64,000 bases of DNA. Origin: Planctomycetota bacterium. GTDB lineage: Bacteria; Planctomycetota; Phycisphaerae; UBA1845; PWPN01. Below, piece by piece: positions 25,790-36,500 of this stretch (positions are counted from its first letter, which is position 1; every line of letters begins with the position of its first letter). The position numbers and the translations under genes were made by a program. The notes under the pieces were generated by a model. That model saw only the letters and a list, made by a program, of their open reading frames with translations. It made no database searches and was not told the DNA's origin. The stretch is from assembly GCA_022711465.1 (NCBI GenBank), contig JAKLEZ010000002.1, forward strand, positions 1 through 64,000, read 5' to 3'.

Positions 25790-28700
25790 TCACGTCGGCA
25801 GGGGAGCCGTGGGTGTACGGTCCTTCCGTCGGCCCAGCCAACTCGCGATTCCCAGGATCAGCAGGGCAAGTCCTGCGAGGGGGAAAACGCCGCTCACCAT
25901 GCTGATCGCTCCGACAACGATTGCGACCCGGCGGAACGTGGAACGTGACACCCGTGAGTTCGCCAACCGGGCTGCGAGTTTCAGGGTCAACCCTACGACG
26001 ACCACGACGAGCAGTGCCAGACCGAGCCGCTTGAGTGTCGCGATCGACGACCGTGAGAAGGTCCGGACCGTGATCGTGGCCTCGCCGCGAGGCGACGTGA
26101 ACCGGTAGAGCGTGCCGACCTGGGGAAGATCCACATCCAGACTGGTCAGGCCGGACGGAAGACTCGGCTGCGTGGTCGCAGGCCTTGGAAGCATGACCCC
26201 GGAACCTCCGAAACCTCCGAAACCTCCGAAACCTCTTGCGTCGGGCAGACGCTGACGGTCCTCGCCCTCACTGTGTCGCTGGCGGGCGGCCTGCTCCTGC
26301 AGAGCGGCCTGGTACTGGCCCAGGGCCTGCTGGCCCGTGCTTCCCACTTCTCCCCCTCCCCTGAAACGCCGCCCCTTGGCGGGCTGGTCTGCGGTTGACT
26401 TGGTGATTTTGCCGTCGGCGGTCGGTTGAGCAGCCACCTGGGGTGGTGGCGGCCCCTGAACAACGGCCGGCGCCTGGGGCTGAGCCTGCAGATCCCCGGC
26501 CTGTCCCTTCTCTCTGCCGAGCCCCTGCAGGAACCCCAACCGCTTGCCGGCATCGAGGTCCGCTACCTGATTGGCCAGACCTTTGGAGGCAAACCAGTCC
26601 CCGTTGAAACCCCGATCGGTCACCGCCGGTCGCGAAGCCGGCAGCTCGAGATCGAAAACGAAGTTGGCCGCGCCTTTCTGCACGACATCATGGGATCGGA
26701 TCCTGCCCTGATCGAAGTAGTACCGGTTCAGGTTGTCGCGGTTGTCAGCCGCGTCGAGACGGCCAAGCTTCTGGACCACTTCCTCACTCTGTTTGTTCAC
26801 CCCGGCGATGACCAGGGAATTCGATGCCCACTCTGCCTGCAGCTGGGCATTGTCGCCCAGCGACGACATGCTTCGCTGGTATCCCTCCAGCTCGGACTGC
26901 ACAATCTTGAGATTCTCCACGGCCCGAACTTGGGCGAAGCCGCTCGCCCCGCGCATCGCCTGATTGAGTCGCTCGGCTCGCTTGGTCTGGTACGAAACGA
27001 AGCCCGCGGCCAACTCCGCGTCGTCCTGAACCTGTGTCATCGTGCCGCCGAAATCGAACCACTTGTACTGCTCCGGCAGAAACAGCCGCACCTGGCTCAC
27101 TTCGGCGCTGATGTTGACCGCGCGAATCAGCGGGAGCGCGACCGCCCCGGCGCCCCCCAGCGATGACAACCGTCCACCGTACTTCAGCACCACCTCGTAG
27201 TCGAGATCGCCGGCGGCCGTCTTGAACAGCGGGATGAGCAGATGGTCGCTCCTGGCGGGGTCCGGCAATCGGGTCGGCTTGGCCGGCTCACCGGCCACAC
27301 TCGCGGTCCAGAGTTCCGCTCCCGCGGGCAACTGGATCTCCAGAAATTGCTCGGTGCTGTTGTCGACGCGGTACGCCTGCACCGCCCGATAAGTCCCGCT
27401 GGCATCCACGCTCATCCAGCCCTGGGCCAGGCCGATGCGAGCCCCGGCCGTCTCGACTAACGCCCGGTCCTTCGTCTTGAAGGCCAACGCGGGGTCCTTG
27501 GCCCCCGCGTCAACGACGTAGGCATCGGGGATCTGCGTGCCGAGAATGCCCGCCAGCGTCTGCCGCTCCTTCTGCTGACGATCCAGCGGCGTCAGCCCCC
27601 GCTGAATCTCAACCACGACCTCGTCACGGCCGGCACTCTCCAGCAGCACATACCGCTGATCGGTTTGGCCGGTCTCAACCAGGGGAATCGGTACCCGGTG
27701 GGTCTGAGCGGTCAGCAAGCGGTCGTTCTCAACCAGCACCCGCAGCTGGCCCATGACCCTGTCCTGGAGCTGCAAACGCACGCGAATCAGACCACGATGC
27801 TCCTGGGGCGCACCCTGAGGTTGACTCGCTGCGGGGCGCGATGAAGCACGCGATCCGTCGAGGGCATCCTCCGACACCGCCTCGATGGTCTTCTGTCGAA
27901 GCTGGGGAACATTCACCCGAGCGTCTTTCATGTCCTCCGGCAGCAGGAACGACACCTCTCGAATACCCGCCTGCCGGATCGTGAAATCGAGCAGCACGGT
28001 CTCTTCGATCGCCCGGTCGGTGATCCGGGCGTTGCTCACCGTGTAGCAGTGCACGTTCGGGCTGAGCGGAACGAGCCGAATCTGGCCGCTGTAGCCAGGT
28101 GATCGATAGTGCAGGGCCACCCGGGCAAGCTCCCGCTGCTGCGGCTGAAGCCAATCCATCACCCGGTTCAGCAGGACCGGCTCGCACTGCTGCAGACCGA
28201 CCGTGTCGACCTTGAACGCGGGATCGGTCTGCACCACCAGGTCGCCCTCCTGTTGCGGCACGCCGCAGACTTCCAGTCGCGGCAGAGGTACTTGCATGGC
28301 CGGACCGACTTCGCCCAACCGGCCGGCGATCACCACGGGCACCGATCCGGTCTGGCCCTCGGTCAGGGCAATGCTGAGGAGCTTGTGTTCCTGCTGGGCC
28401 GTCACCGCCCACTCGAACACCCCGGGCGCCGAGATCTGGTTCAGATCCAGATCCGCGGGAACGAGAATCGCCACGTGATGAAGAGCCCGATCCTGAACAT
28501 CAAGGATCACCCGGGCTTCCAGGCTTCGCTCCCGCTCGCCGACCCGCAGAATAGCCTGCGTCCTGGCCGTGATCCGGCCGGGTACCGGCGCGGCGTTGAG
28601 CCGGATGGAGAATGGCAGGGCCACGAACCGGTACGCGGCGAAGGGTCGGATGCCCAGCGGGCTCTCCGCCACCAGAGCGAGGTCGTCGGGCGATCCCGAC

Positions 28701-31700
28701 GCCGGAGGCAGGTCCGTCCGACTGGCTCCGTGGATGCTCTCCGTCCGAATGTCGAGCAGCGGACTGCGGCGGATGACCAGGCTGCCGTGATGCAGGGCGG
28801 CATCCGGCACCGTGACCGCCGGAACCTCGAACGCGGACAGTTCCCGCCCGCCGACCTCTCCGCGGCGCCAAAGGTGGACGTCAAACCGTTCGCCATCCTT
28901 CGCCGGCTTGAGGAGCGTTACCTCCAAATACCGACTTCCGTCGGGTGAGCTGACTTCCCAGCCACGCACGTTTCCGCCCGCCACCTGGGTCACAAGATAG
29001 TCCGAAGGCAGCGACACCCGAAACGAGCTGCGCTCGCCCCGACGGAACTCGAGTCCGACCCGCCAGACCAGACGCAACCCGTCCTCCTGGACGTCGAGCA
29101 GGGCGGTGGAATGTGCCGTCAGACTCTGGTCCACGACGCCCTCGTTGACTTTCGGACGCCACCGGATCGAGAGTCGGCCATCGGCGGCCAAAGCGGCCTC
29201 GATGGGCTGGTGAGCCTGATCGGTCAGGTAGCTGAGCCGGTCGGCGACGCCGGCCAAACGCACCTCGGTGCTGGCCTCGGGTACCACCAGGGTCAGCGTT
29301 CCGGCCGTCGCGGCGAGCAGGCGACCCTCCACGCTCCGCCAGCCTCCGGATCGGTGCAGTTGCATCTGAGCAGCGACGGTCAGGTGGTGCCGGCCCTTGC
29401 CGGAGACGCTGAGTACCAGCAGGCCGCCGGCAGGACGCCCGCCCGCCGCCCCCGCGGCGCCCTTTTGCACCGCCGGCAACTGTTCCGGAGCCGGCTGTGC
29501 GGCCGGTTGACTGCCCGGTGGCGGGGCGACGCTCACCACCCCCAGCTTGGCCAAGTGGCCGTCGAGATCAGCCTTGACCAGCACGCCGTTCTCCAGCGGC
29601 AGGGGCACGTGAATCACCCCCTCGGCGTACACATCGATCTCCGCCTGGCCGTCGATGAGCAGGCTGTCGTCTCCCTGAAGCGTGGCCCGCAAAGCCACGT
29701 TGCTCAGACCATAAGCAGCCGGCGGGACGGTCGTAGTCATCCGCTCGTCGGGATGAGCCCGCTTCCATAGCTCCAGGTACTTCTCATAGGGGACCAGCAT
29801 CTGCTGCACGTCCTTGACGCCTTTTCCAGAGGCCGGATCATATGGAAGCAGGATGACGTCGGGCGGCACGTCCACCGGTTTGTGCGGCTCGGTGATCTCG
29901 ACCACCATCGGCAGACCGCTCTTGGGTGGCTCCTGGGCCCGGGCGGGCGGGTGCGGCCACAAGGCCAGTACGGCGAGGAACACGGCGGCAGTGGCCGCGG
30001 ACGAGGATGCTGCCGCGACCGGTGCCTTGGGTGAGGGCGTCAGCTCGACACGATGGACGAGCCAGCGGACCAGCCCAATCAGCAGGTAGCAGGGGATCAG
30101 GGCTGCGGCCACCAAGACCGATGGATTGAGCAACTCCGTCAGCAGCGATGATCCGCTGACCAGCGAGATCAGGGAGGCGGCCAGGATCACCGCCAGAATG
30201 AACTTGAGGCGACTGCGAACCGGCCGCTTGGCGAGCCGCAGTCCCCACAGTCCGACGGCGCAGGCCAGGGCCCAGGCCAAGGCCGATGATCGATGTTCGT
30301 CCAGGAGTGCCAGCGAGACGCGAGGGTCTGCGCCGAGATTCCGGAACGTGAACCGCTCTCCGCTCTCCTCGAGGTCGATCTTGAGACTGCGCACCCCCTC
30401 CAGCACCCACAGGCCTTTCGATGTCGGTTTGCCGCTTGCAGGAGCCGTCGGGGGTGAGATCGAGGTCCCGGCCGAAAGACCGCCTTCCGGCTGGTCCCCC
30501 TTCGCCGCGGCGTCCGCCGGTTTCTCGGCTTTCTCCTGCGGTTCTTCACCCCGAGCGGGCCTCCCCGCGGCGGCAGGTACTCGCATCCTCGAGTCTCGGG
30601 TCACCTGCCGGGCCAGATGGTCGTCGTCCAGCTGGTCGACGATGCCGTCCGCATCTGCATCGAGAATCGGTCCTGGCGAAGCGAGGGGCGCTGTGCTCAC
30701 ACCGCCCAATTCCCGCGCTCGCGCGAGACCCAGAGAGGCGTAGAACGGGTTGATCCCTCCGGCCAGTGTGTACAACGCCCGGCCGAGGACGCTGATCGCC
30801 GGCTGCACCGGCTCGATCTGATGAGTCGTCACTGTGCCGCCCGCATCGGTGACCCGATACCCTGAAGGTACGTACACGTGCCAGGTCAGCGCCGCCACCG
30901 GTACCGGTGTTCCGGCCGCCTGGGCCGATCGACGCAGCAGCAACGCAGGAGCCTGCACCTCCACGTCGTCGTGAAACCAGACGCCCTGGACCGGCATCTC
31001 GTACACGAACCGCAGATCGTGCAGCTGGGCCTCGCTTCCGGCGGGCAGATGGAGCAGGAGCCGCTGATCCTCGCGCTGCGGCTTGGCCGCCACACCGTCG
31101 AGTTCGGCCGACCACAGCGTGGCCGCGGCCGGCAGCCGAACCTCGATGTACGGATCCTTGGCCCGCAGCAGCACCCGGGCAGCGTTCTGGCTGAGCCCCT
31201 CGGCGGCCAGCACGGTGATGAGTTCCGCTCGCTCGATCAGAATCGAAGGCAGGTCATGGCCCGGATGGCGAGCGATCCTCACTGCCAGCTCCGGCGCGTC
31301 GCCGACGAAACTGTAGACCCCGAGCAGACGCTTGCCCGGCTGGTACCGGGCGTTGACCAGCTCACCAATGTCCACCTTACGCAGCTTGGACCTGACTTTG
31401 ACGTCCAGTTCGGCGTTGCCCTCGACCGAGACGTATCCTGCCTGATGGGCCACGCCCTCCGCCTTGACGACCGGCATCTCCAGATCCGTGACTTCGCGGG
31501 CGGTGGTCGGTTGCTGGAAGTCGACGGCCACCCGGATCGTCCCCCGCCGCGCCTCCTCCAGCAGAATGGACCATTGGCGGACATTCTCCATCGTCCGGCC
31601 GGTGTACTCCTTCAACACCACCCCGTCGAGCCCTTGGATCGACAGCGTCTCCGGCGCGGTCACCGGGAGAATCAGCCCGAGCCGCTGCACCCTGGCCTGC

Positions 31701-33577
31701 TCCACCTCGTAGACGATCTCATAGTGAGCCGTGAGCACGTCGGGGCCGATGACCAAGAACGAGTAGGTCTGCGCGGTCAACCGCGGCACGACGCGCTCCG
31801 CGACAATCCTCGCCTGGTACGATGGCCCGTCAAACCGATACGCCAGGCTGGTCGCCGCCCCGGCCAGGCCATACGCCTCCTTTTCCTTCTCATCCAGCGG
31901 GGTCAGTTGGTCCAGGCTGTCCGGGCGAACCGCCAGGTCGTCCTGAACCGCTACCGCCACGGCCCCCGTCTCCCGCGCCGCCCCGACGATCCGGAATGCC
32001 GGGAACGACACCGTCGTGGAGGCCCAGCCCGTGAGCCAGCCGGCGGGCGAACTGCTGGCCTGGAAGTACACCTGGCAGGGTTGCCGTGGCGGGACGCCCT
32101 GGGGCAACTGAACGTGGATGCGCCCGGGGAATCGCTCGGTGTTCAGGTTCTTGCCGTCCGGCCCGGTGACCTCCGTGACCAGCCAGCCATCCGGTACCGT
32201 GAAGTCCACGGAAAACAGCTTCTCCGTCTCCGACAGCAGGGTGAAACCGCCGCGCAGCTGCTGGTTTCTCTCCGCCAGCGTGAGCAGCAGGTTGGTCGTC
32301 GCCAGAAGCCGCGTGGGCGGCTTGCGAAATGCGGCCCCCAGTCGGAAGCTCGATTGCGGGGCATAGTAGGCCACGATGGGGCGGATCTGAGGCGCCCCCG
32401 GCTCGGCCTGAAAGACAGAGCCCGGCAGCGCCTGATTCAGAACACCGGTATCAATCGGAATCAGCCCGTCCGACTGGATGCCGTGAGCCTTCATTCCATC
32501 TTCAAGCAACAGGCCGATCACCGCCACCTCGCCGGAGACGTCCAGCACCTTGAACGACGGGAAAGCCCAGGCCTCGGCCGGCGGTAGGGTGCGAATGGCC
32601 GCCACGCTCAGAACAACCGTCTGGGTCGTCTGCTCGCGCAGCCGAATGTCAAGAACACGGCCGTCCTGCTCACCCGAGACGACACTCCAGCGGGCGAGCA
32701 GGGAAGACTGCACCTGGGTGACCTCGAAACCGGCGGGCACCGCCAGCCGAAAGCTGTCCAGCGCCTTGTGGAGCACGGCCAGCGAGAACGTCGCGTGCAG
32801 CCGCTCGTAGTGCTGCGTGACCTCATCCACCACAACACTCCTGGCCACCACCACGCGCTCCTTGCGCAGCAACCGGCTGTTGAGCGTCATGACAATGGTG
32901 GTCTTGTCGTGAGCGGGCAGCAGCTCGAAAAGCGTTTGACTCGCAGCCGCGTCCACCGTCCGGCTGATGACCTTCATCCCACTCTTGATCTCGACATCGC
33001 CCGGCACGGTCAGATGAACCCGGGTGGCCCCCGGCGTCGGAATGCGGAAATCCAGAACCTGCTGTGCCGCCGTCGTGGTCAGCGGGGCGACGAGATTCAA
33101 CTCGACGTCGTGCACACCCTTTCGCTCAACAAACAGGACCACCCGCCCGTCATTCGACCGCCCGACCGCGGCATCCTTGCCGTCCAGGCGAACGCTCCTG
33201 AGACCGACTCCCGCCAGGTCCAGGTCCAACATCTGAAGGTGGTCATCGATCAGTTCGACGGCCAGGTGCCCGACGATCCCGGCTCGTTCCTGCTCGACCG
33301 TGACCTGGTACTCGGCCGAGAGAACCACAGCCCGCACCGGTGGGGTCGGCTCGGGCCTGAGCTTGGCCTTGATCAGCAGTTCCTCGTATTCCTGACGCGA
33401 CAGCAGCACACGGTGCGGCTGGTTTTCCAGAAGCACGTTCAGATCATCAAAGGGCACGTACAGTTCGCGAATGACCGGAGGGGGGGCTGCGGCCGGTTCG
33501 GCGGCCTGCAGGATCGCTCCCATCAGCCACTCTACACCCGTCGCGGCCACCATCAGGAGAACGGCTTGCCTACGCAT
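25790..33577 (-). CDS. Giant 2595-aa envelope protein, apparent fusion of two related units
   Basis: No known family was recognised. A signal peptide (about 1-26) leads a first unit (about 27-1095) that opens RELYVPFDDLNVLLENQ and is built mostly of beta-rich segments. A DADADGIVDQLDDD calcium-loop-like stretch lies near residue 975, followed by a Pro/Ala/Lys-rich linker. Three or four hydrophobic helices follow at about 1096-1210, ending in a signal-peptide-like AxA site (ARAQ). A second unit (about 1215-2450) then opens with a related motif, VILLPYDP then LVPYEKYLELWKRA. The tail has FGGFGGFGGSG and two more membrane helices. The ATG lies inside the end of the preceding gene with AGGAGG eight bases upstream. 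Likely a structural or scaffold protein spanning the periplasm. Confidence 0.8.
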   Translation of the reverse strand: MRRQAVLLMVAATGVEWLMGAILQAAEPAAAPPPVIRELYVPFDDLNVLLENQPHRVLLSRQEYEELLIKAKLRPEPTPPVRAVVLSAEYQVTVEQERAGIVGHLAVELIDDHLQMLDLDLAGVGLRSVRLDGKDAAVGRSNDGRVVLFVERKGVHDVELNLVAPLTTTAAQQVLDFRIPTPGATRVHLTVPGDVEIKSGMKVISRTVDAAASQTLFELLPAHDKTTIVMTLNSRLLRKERVVVARSVVVDEVTQHYERLHATFSLAVLHKALDSFRLAVPAGFEVTQVQSSLLARWSVVSGEQDGRVLDIRLREQTTQTVVLSVAAIRTLPPAEAWAFPSFKVLDVSGEVAVIGLLLEDGMKAHGIQSDGLIPIDTGVLNQALPGSVFQAEPGAPQIRPIVAYYAPQSSFRLGAAFRKPPTRLLATTNLLLTLAERNQQLRGGFTLLSETEKLFSVDFTVPDGWLVTEVTGPDGKNLNTERFPGRIHVQLPQGVPPRQPCQVYFQASSSPAGWLTGWASTTVSFPAFRIVGAARETGAVAVAVQDDLAVRPDSLDQLTPLDEKEKEAYGLAGAATSLAYRFDGPSYQARIVAERVVPRLTAQTYSFLVIGPDVLTAHYEIVYEVEQARVQRLGLILPVTAPETLSIQGLDGVVLKEYTGRTMENVRQWSILLEEARRGTIRVAVDFQQPTTAREVTDLEMPVVKAEGVAHQAGYVSVEGNAELDVKVRSKLRKVDIGELVNARYQPGKRLLGVYSFVGDAPELAVRIARHPGHDLPSILIERAELITVLAAEGLSQNAARVLLRAKDPYIEVRLPAAATLWSAELDGVAAKPQREDQRLLLHLPAGSEAQLHDLRFVYEMPVQGVWFHDDVEVQAPALLLRRSAQAAGTPVPVAALTWHVYVPSGYRVTDAGGTVTTHQIEPVQPAISVLGRALYTLAGGINPFYASLGLARARELGGVSTAPLASPGPILDADADGIVDQLDDDHLARQVTRDSRMRVPAAAGRPARGEEPQEKAEKPADAAAKGDQPEGGLSAGTSISPPTAPASGKPTSKGLWVLEGVRSLKIDLEESGERFTFRNLGADPRVSLALLDEHRSSALAWALACAVGLWGLRLAKRPVRSRLKFILAVILAASLISLVSGSSLLTELLNPSVLVAAALIPCYLLIGLVRWLVHRVELTPSPKAPVAAASSSAATAAVFLAVLALWPHPPARAQEPPKSGLPMVVEITEPHKPVDVPPDVILLPYDPASGKGVKDVQQMLVPYEKYLELWKRAHPDERMTTTVPPAAYGLSNVALRATLQGDDSLLIDGQAEIDVYAEGVIHVPLPLENGVLVKADLDGHLAKLGVVSVAPPPGSQPAAQPAPEQLPAVQKGAAGAAGGRPAGGLLVLSVSGKGRHHLTVAAQMQLHRSGGWRSVEGRLLAATAGTLTLVVPEASTEVRLAGVADRLSYLTDQAHQPIEAALAADGRLSIRWRPKVNEGVVDQSLTAHSTALLDVQEDGLRLVWRVGLEFRRGERSSFRVSLPSDYLVTQVAGGNVRGWEVSSPDGSRYLEVTLLKPAKDGERFDVHLWRRGEVGGRELSAFEVPAVTVPDAALHHGSLVIRRSPLLDIRTESIHGASRTDLPPASGSPDDLALVAESPLGIRPFAAYRFVALPFSIRLNAAPVPGRITARTQAILRVGERERSLEARVILDVQDRALHHVAILVPADLDLNQISAPGVFEWAVTAQQEHKLLSIALTEGQTGSVPVVIAGRLGEVGPAMQVPLPRLEVCGVPQQEGDLVVQTDPAFKVDTVGLQQCEPVLLNRVMDWLQPQQRELARVALHYRSPGYSGQIRLVPLSPNVHCYTVSNARITDRAIEETVLLDFTIRQAGIREVSFLLPEDMKDARVNVPQLRQKTIEAVSEDALDGSRASSRPAASQPQGAPQEHRGLIRVRLQLQDRVMGQLRVLVENDRLLTAQTHRVPIPLVETGQTDQRYVLLESAGRDEVVVEIQRGLTPLDRQQKERQTLAGILGTQIPDAYVVDAGAKDPALAFKTKDRALVETAGARIGLAQGWMSVDASGTYRAVQAYRVDNSTEQFLEIQLPAGAELWTASVAGEPAKPTRLPDPARSDHLLIPLFKTAAGDLDYEVVLKYGGRLSSLGGAGAVALPLIRAVNISAEVSQVRLFLPEQYKWFDFGGTMTQVQDDAELAAGFVSYQTKRAERLNQAMRGASGFAQVRAVENLKIVQSELEGYQRSMSSLGDNAQLQAEWASNSLVIAGVNKQSEEVVQKLGRLDAADNRDNLNRYYFDQGRIRSHDVVQKGAANFVFDLELPASRPAVTDRGFNGDWFASKGLANQVADLDAGKRLGFLQGLGREKGQAGDLQAQPQAPAVVQGPPPPQVAAQPTADGKITKSTADQPAKGRRFRGGGEVGSTGQQALGQYQAALQEQAARQRHSEGEDRQRLPDARGFGGFGGFGGSGVMLPRPATTQPSLPSGLTSLDVDLPQVGTLYRFTSPRGEATITVRTFSRSSIATLKRLGLALLVVVVVGLTLKLAARLANSRVSRSTFRRVAIVVGAISMVSGVFPLAGLALLILGIASWLGRRKDRTPTAPLPT
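26203..26236. repeat. Short 9-base tandem repeat coding for FGG units
   Basis: The unit AACCTCCGA is repeated about three to four times in tandem inside the giant gene. On the coding (minus) strand it specifies the Phe-Gly-Gly repeats near the C-terminus. The unit is a multiple of three, so copy-number change would lengthen or shorten the protein without breaking the frame. Confidence 0.8.
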
Positions 33578-36500
33578 GGGGCTCTCCTCCTTTCGGTTCG
33601 TCCTTCGGAGTCTCCGGAGCGGGCGGCACGGCCGCTACTGCCGGATGGGGCGATGGGGCGGCCGTCCGCACCCGGGCGAGTTCTGCTTCCTGGCGAGCCT
33701 GCTTGCGAGCCATGACTACGGGATCGTGCGGCCGGATCCAGACCAGGTAATGGAGTCCCCACCCAATGAGAACAATCGCCACCGCGGCGATCAGCGTGGT
33801 GCCGAGGATCTGCCTCAGGAACGTGGGAAGGAATACCCCCGAGAGGATGAGCAGAACAAGGAACACTCCCCCGACCAGACATCGCCTTGCCCCAGAAGAT
33901 CGCCCCAGAGCCAGACCAACCACGACAACGACAGCGAATACGATCGCGCTGAGCCAGTTCTCACTCATGGCTGTGATCCGCAACGCGGCGTCACCGGTCG
34001 CGGTCGGACGCAGGGTCGAGAACACGTACAGGCGGCCATCAGTCTGGAACGTGTCGCCCGGTCCGGCGGGCACGTTGAGGTCCTCGCGAACCCATCCCAG
34101 AAGGCTCTGGTCGCTTCGGCGAGGGAGAGGCTTGAGACGCAACGATGAGGTCAGTACCCAGTCAATCTCGTCAGTCCACGGCCCACGCGAACCGAGGTAG
34201 GTGAGTTCCTCCGGCAGGTAGGCGCACACATACACCTTCTGGATCGCCGGATCCGACGGGAACGCCGGCGGTACAAAACGCCGACCACCCTGCGGGACCG
34301 AGTAACGCAGTTCCAGCAGCGTCGACGTGTCAGCGTTAAGCCCCACCAGCGGTACAAAGAACTCGCCCTGCTCTCCACGCTCCAAGGCCGCCGGCCGTCC
34401 GTTGATACGCAGTGGTTCGTTGTCGAATTCGACGCTGTCGGGCAGCTTCACCGCTAGCCGTTGCCCGGCACTCCGCATCCTGTACAGGGCCCGAACCGAG
34501 AGCGAGTTGCCCCGCGTGGCAACCATCTGCAGCACCGCGCGCTCAATGCTGGTTCGCTTCACTTCCTCCAGCTTGTAGCGGGTCACCGCGACCCGCAGAT
34601 CCCAGTTGTCGTGGAACTCGAAGGCCCGGGCCGCGCCGGCCACCGACGCGCCGGGCATCAGATCATGCTGCGGATCGATCGGCCGGACCCCCTTCGGCTC
34701 GCCGGATTCGTGCACGTCCAAGGTCTCGACCTTGGTCCAGACGATCTGTCCCCATGCCCGATCCACCAGCCGAGGCTGAAGATGCGGCAGGGCCAGTTCG
34801 ATGGCCTTGCCCACCGGCAGCTCCTCGATTCGCTTCTCCCAGTTCAGACGTACCTGGACGGTTCCGGTCAGTTCCGTTTCGCCCGCGAAGCTCCAGGCCA
34901 CATCGCTCGCCGCCAGATCCTTGGGCGGCGGATCAATGACCTTCTCCCGGATGCCCGGCGTGCTGTTGCGAATGTCCGGCGCCAGGTCCGCAGGCAGGTC
35001 GATCCGCAGACTCGAGACGCCACTGTACAAGATCTCATAGGTGAAGGTGGCCGAGTACTTGATCACCCCGGCCTCGATCTGGGCGAGCAAAAGCTGCCGT
35101 GCGGTGACCTGCGGCTTGCGGCGCTCGGCGGCCAGGGTGAGGTCCACGTCTTCCTGGGCGTAAGCGAACGCTAGCACGGGCCGGATCGCCGGGGAAGGCT
35201 GCTCCTTCGATGAGGCCAGGCCCTCAAAGGCCTCCTTGAATGAGATGCTGCGGAGACCTTTTGTCTGCCCTGGGTTCACGCGGAGGCTCTCCGCCGCGTA
35301 GATGACCAGCCGCCCGGCGGCCCGCTCGACCGTGTTCCTGAACGCTCGAGGAATGCTCATGGGCATGCTGACGCTGCGGCCCGTCGGGCTGAGCAGGTCC
35401 GGTTCCGTGAGACGACGTTGCAGCCTGACCACCAGAGCCACACGACCCAGCGCCTTGCTCGCCAGATTGACCACCAGACGAGTCTTCTCAGAGCCGTCCA
35501 CGTAGTGGGTGTCCACCTGCGCCGGCTGGGCGTCGGCAATCGCGAGCCCCGCCACCTTGCGGACCTCGAATCCCGCCGGCACGTCGAACTCGAGCCGGAA
35601 AACTCCCGCCCGCTCAACCGTGTAAACCGCCAGCACGTCGAGAGTCAGTTGCTCGGGTTCCAGCGTGGCCTCGACCAGCGAATCCAGCACGATACGCGGC
35701 TGAACCTTCTCCACCTGGAGCGTCAAATCAAACGGCAGCGAGGCATAACGATACGACAGCAGCCATTTCCAGTTCGTCAGCGATTTGGGCAGTTCGACGG
35801 CGTCCATCTGCAGCAGGCCGGTGTGAGCGGCCACCTCGGTACGCAGGCCTTCGGCCGCGGCCACAACCACCACGCCCTGCTGTCGCCCGACACCGATGGC
35901 CGCCACCACCGGCACCCGCAGCCTCCGCTGCGCGCTCTCGCTGACGAACTTCTCCAGTTCGATCACGATGTTCTGCGTGGCTCGAGAGGGCTCGAAGAGT
36001 TGAATCGCAATCTGCTGACGGGTCACCTCCGCCGCCGGAGCGGAAGTCCCTGCCGGACCGGCGGGTGACGGGGCGGTCGAGGTTGGCCCCACCACCGACC
36101 ACTGCCGCACATTGGCGTCCAGAACGTTGATGACCCGCTGATCGGCCGGCACCTCCACGACCAACTCCGATAGGGCCGCCCGGCTGATCTCGTATGCCAG
36201 CTGGGTGCGCGTGCGGACCACGCCATCCTCGATCCGCACTTGCTGCTCGGCCTGAACGGTGGCCAGGCTCGCCAATCCGGTGGCCCCCTCGGCCTTGGGA
36301 GTCCAGTCGATCTGCACCGTCGGAGCAGCCCCCACGAAAGCCATGACCACCGTTTCTTCATGCCCGGGACCGGCCGGGCCGCTCTCGGGAATCTGTGTGG
36401 CCGCAATGAGCGGCGAGAGGTTGACCTTCACGCCACTCTCCGGAATCCTGATCCGCCACCGGCTCACCGGGGCCTGCGGAGGCTGGAACGACACGCTGTT

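Noticed and set aside
26203..26236. Short tandem repeats considered as a CRISPR or satellite
   Set aside because: The unit is nine bases, in frame, without spacers, and simply encodes Phe-Gly-Gly repeats.
30878..32587. A 569-codon open frame on the plus strand
   Set aside because: Antisense to the giant envelope gene; Arg/Gln/Pro-rich composition typical of a shadow frame.
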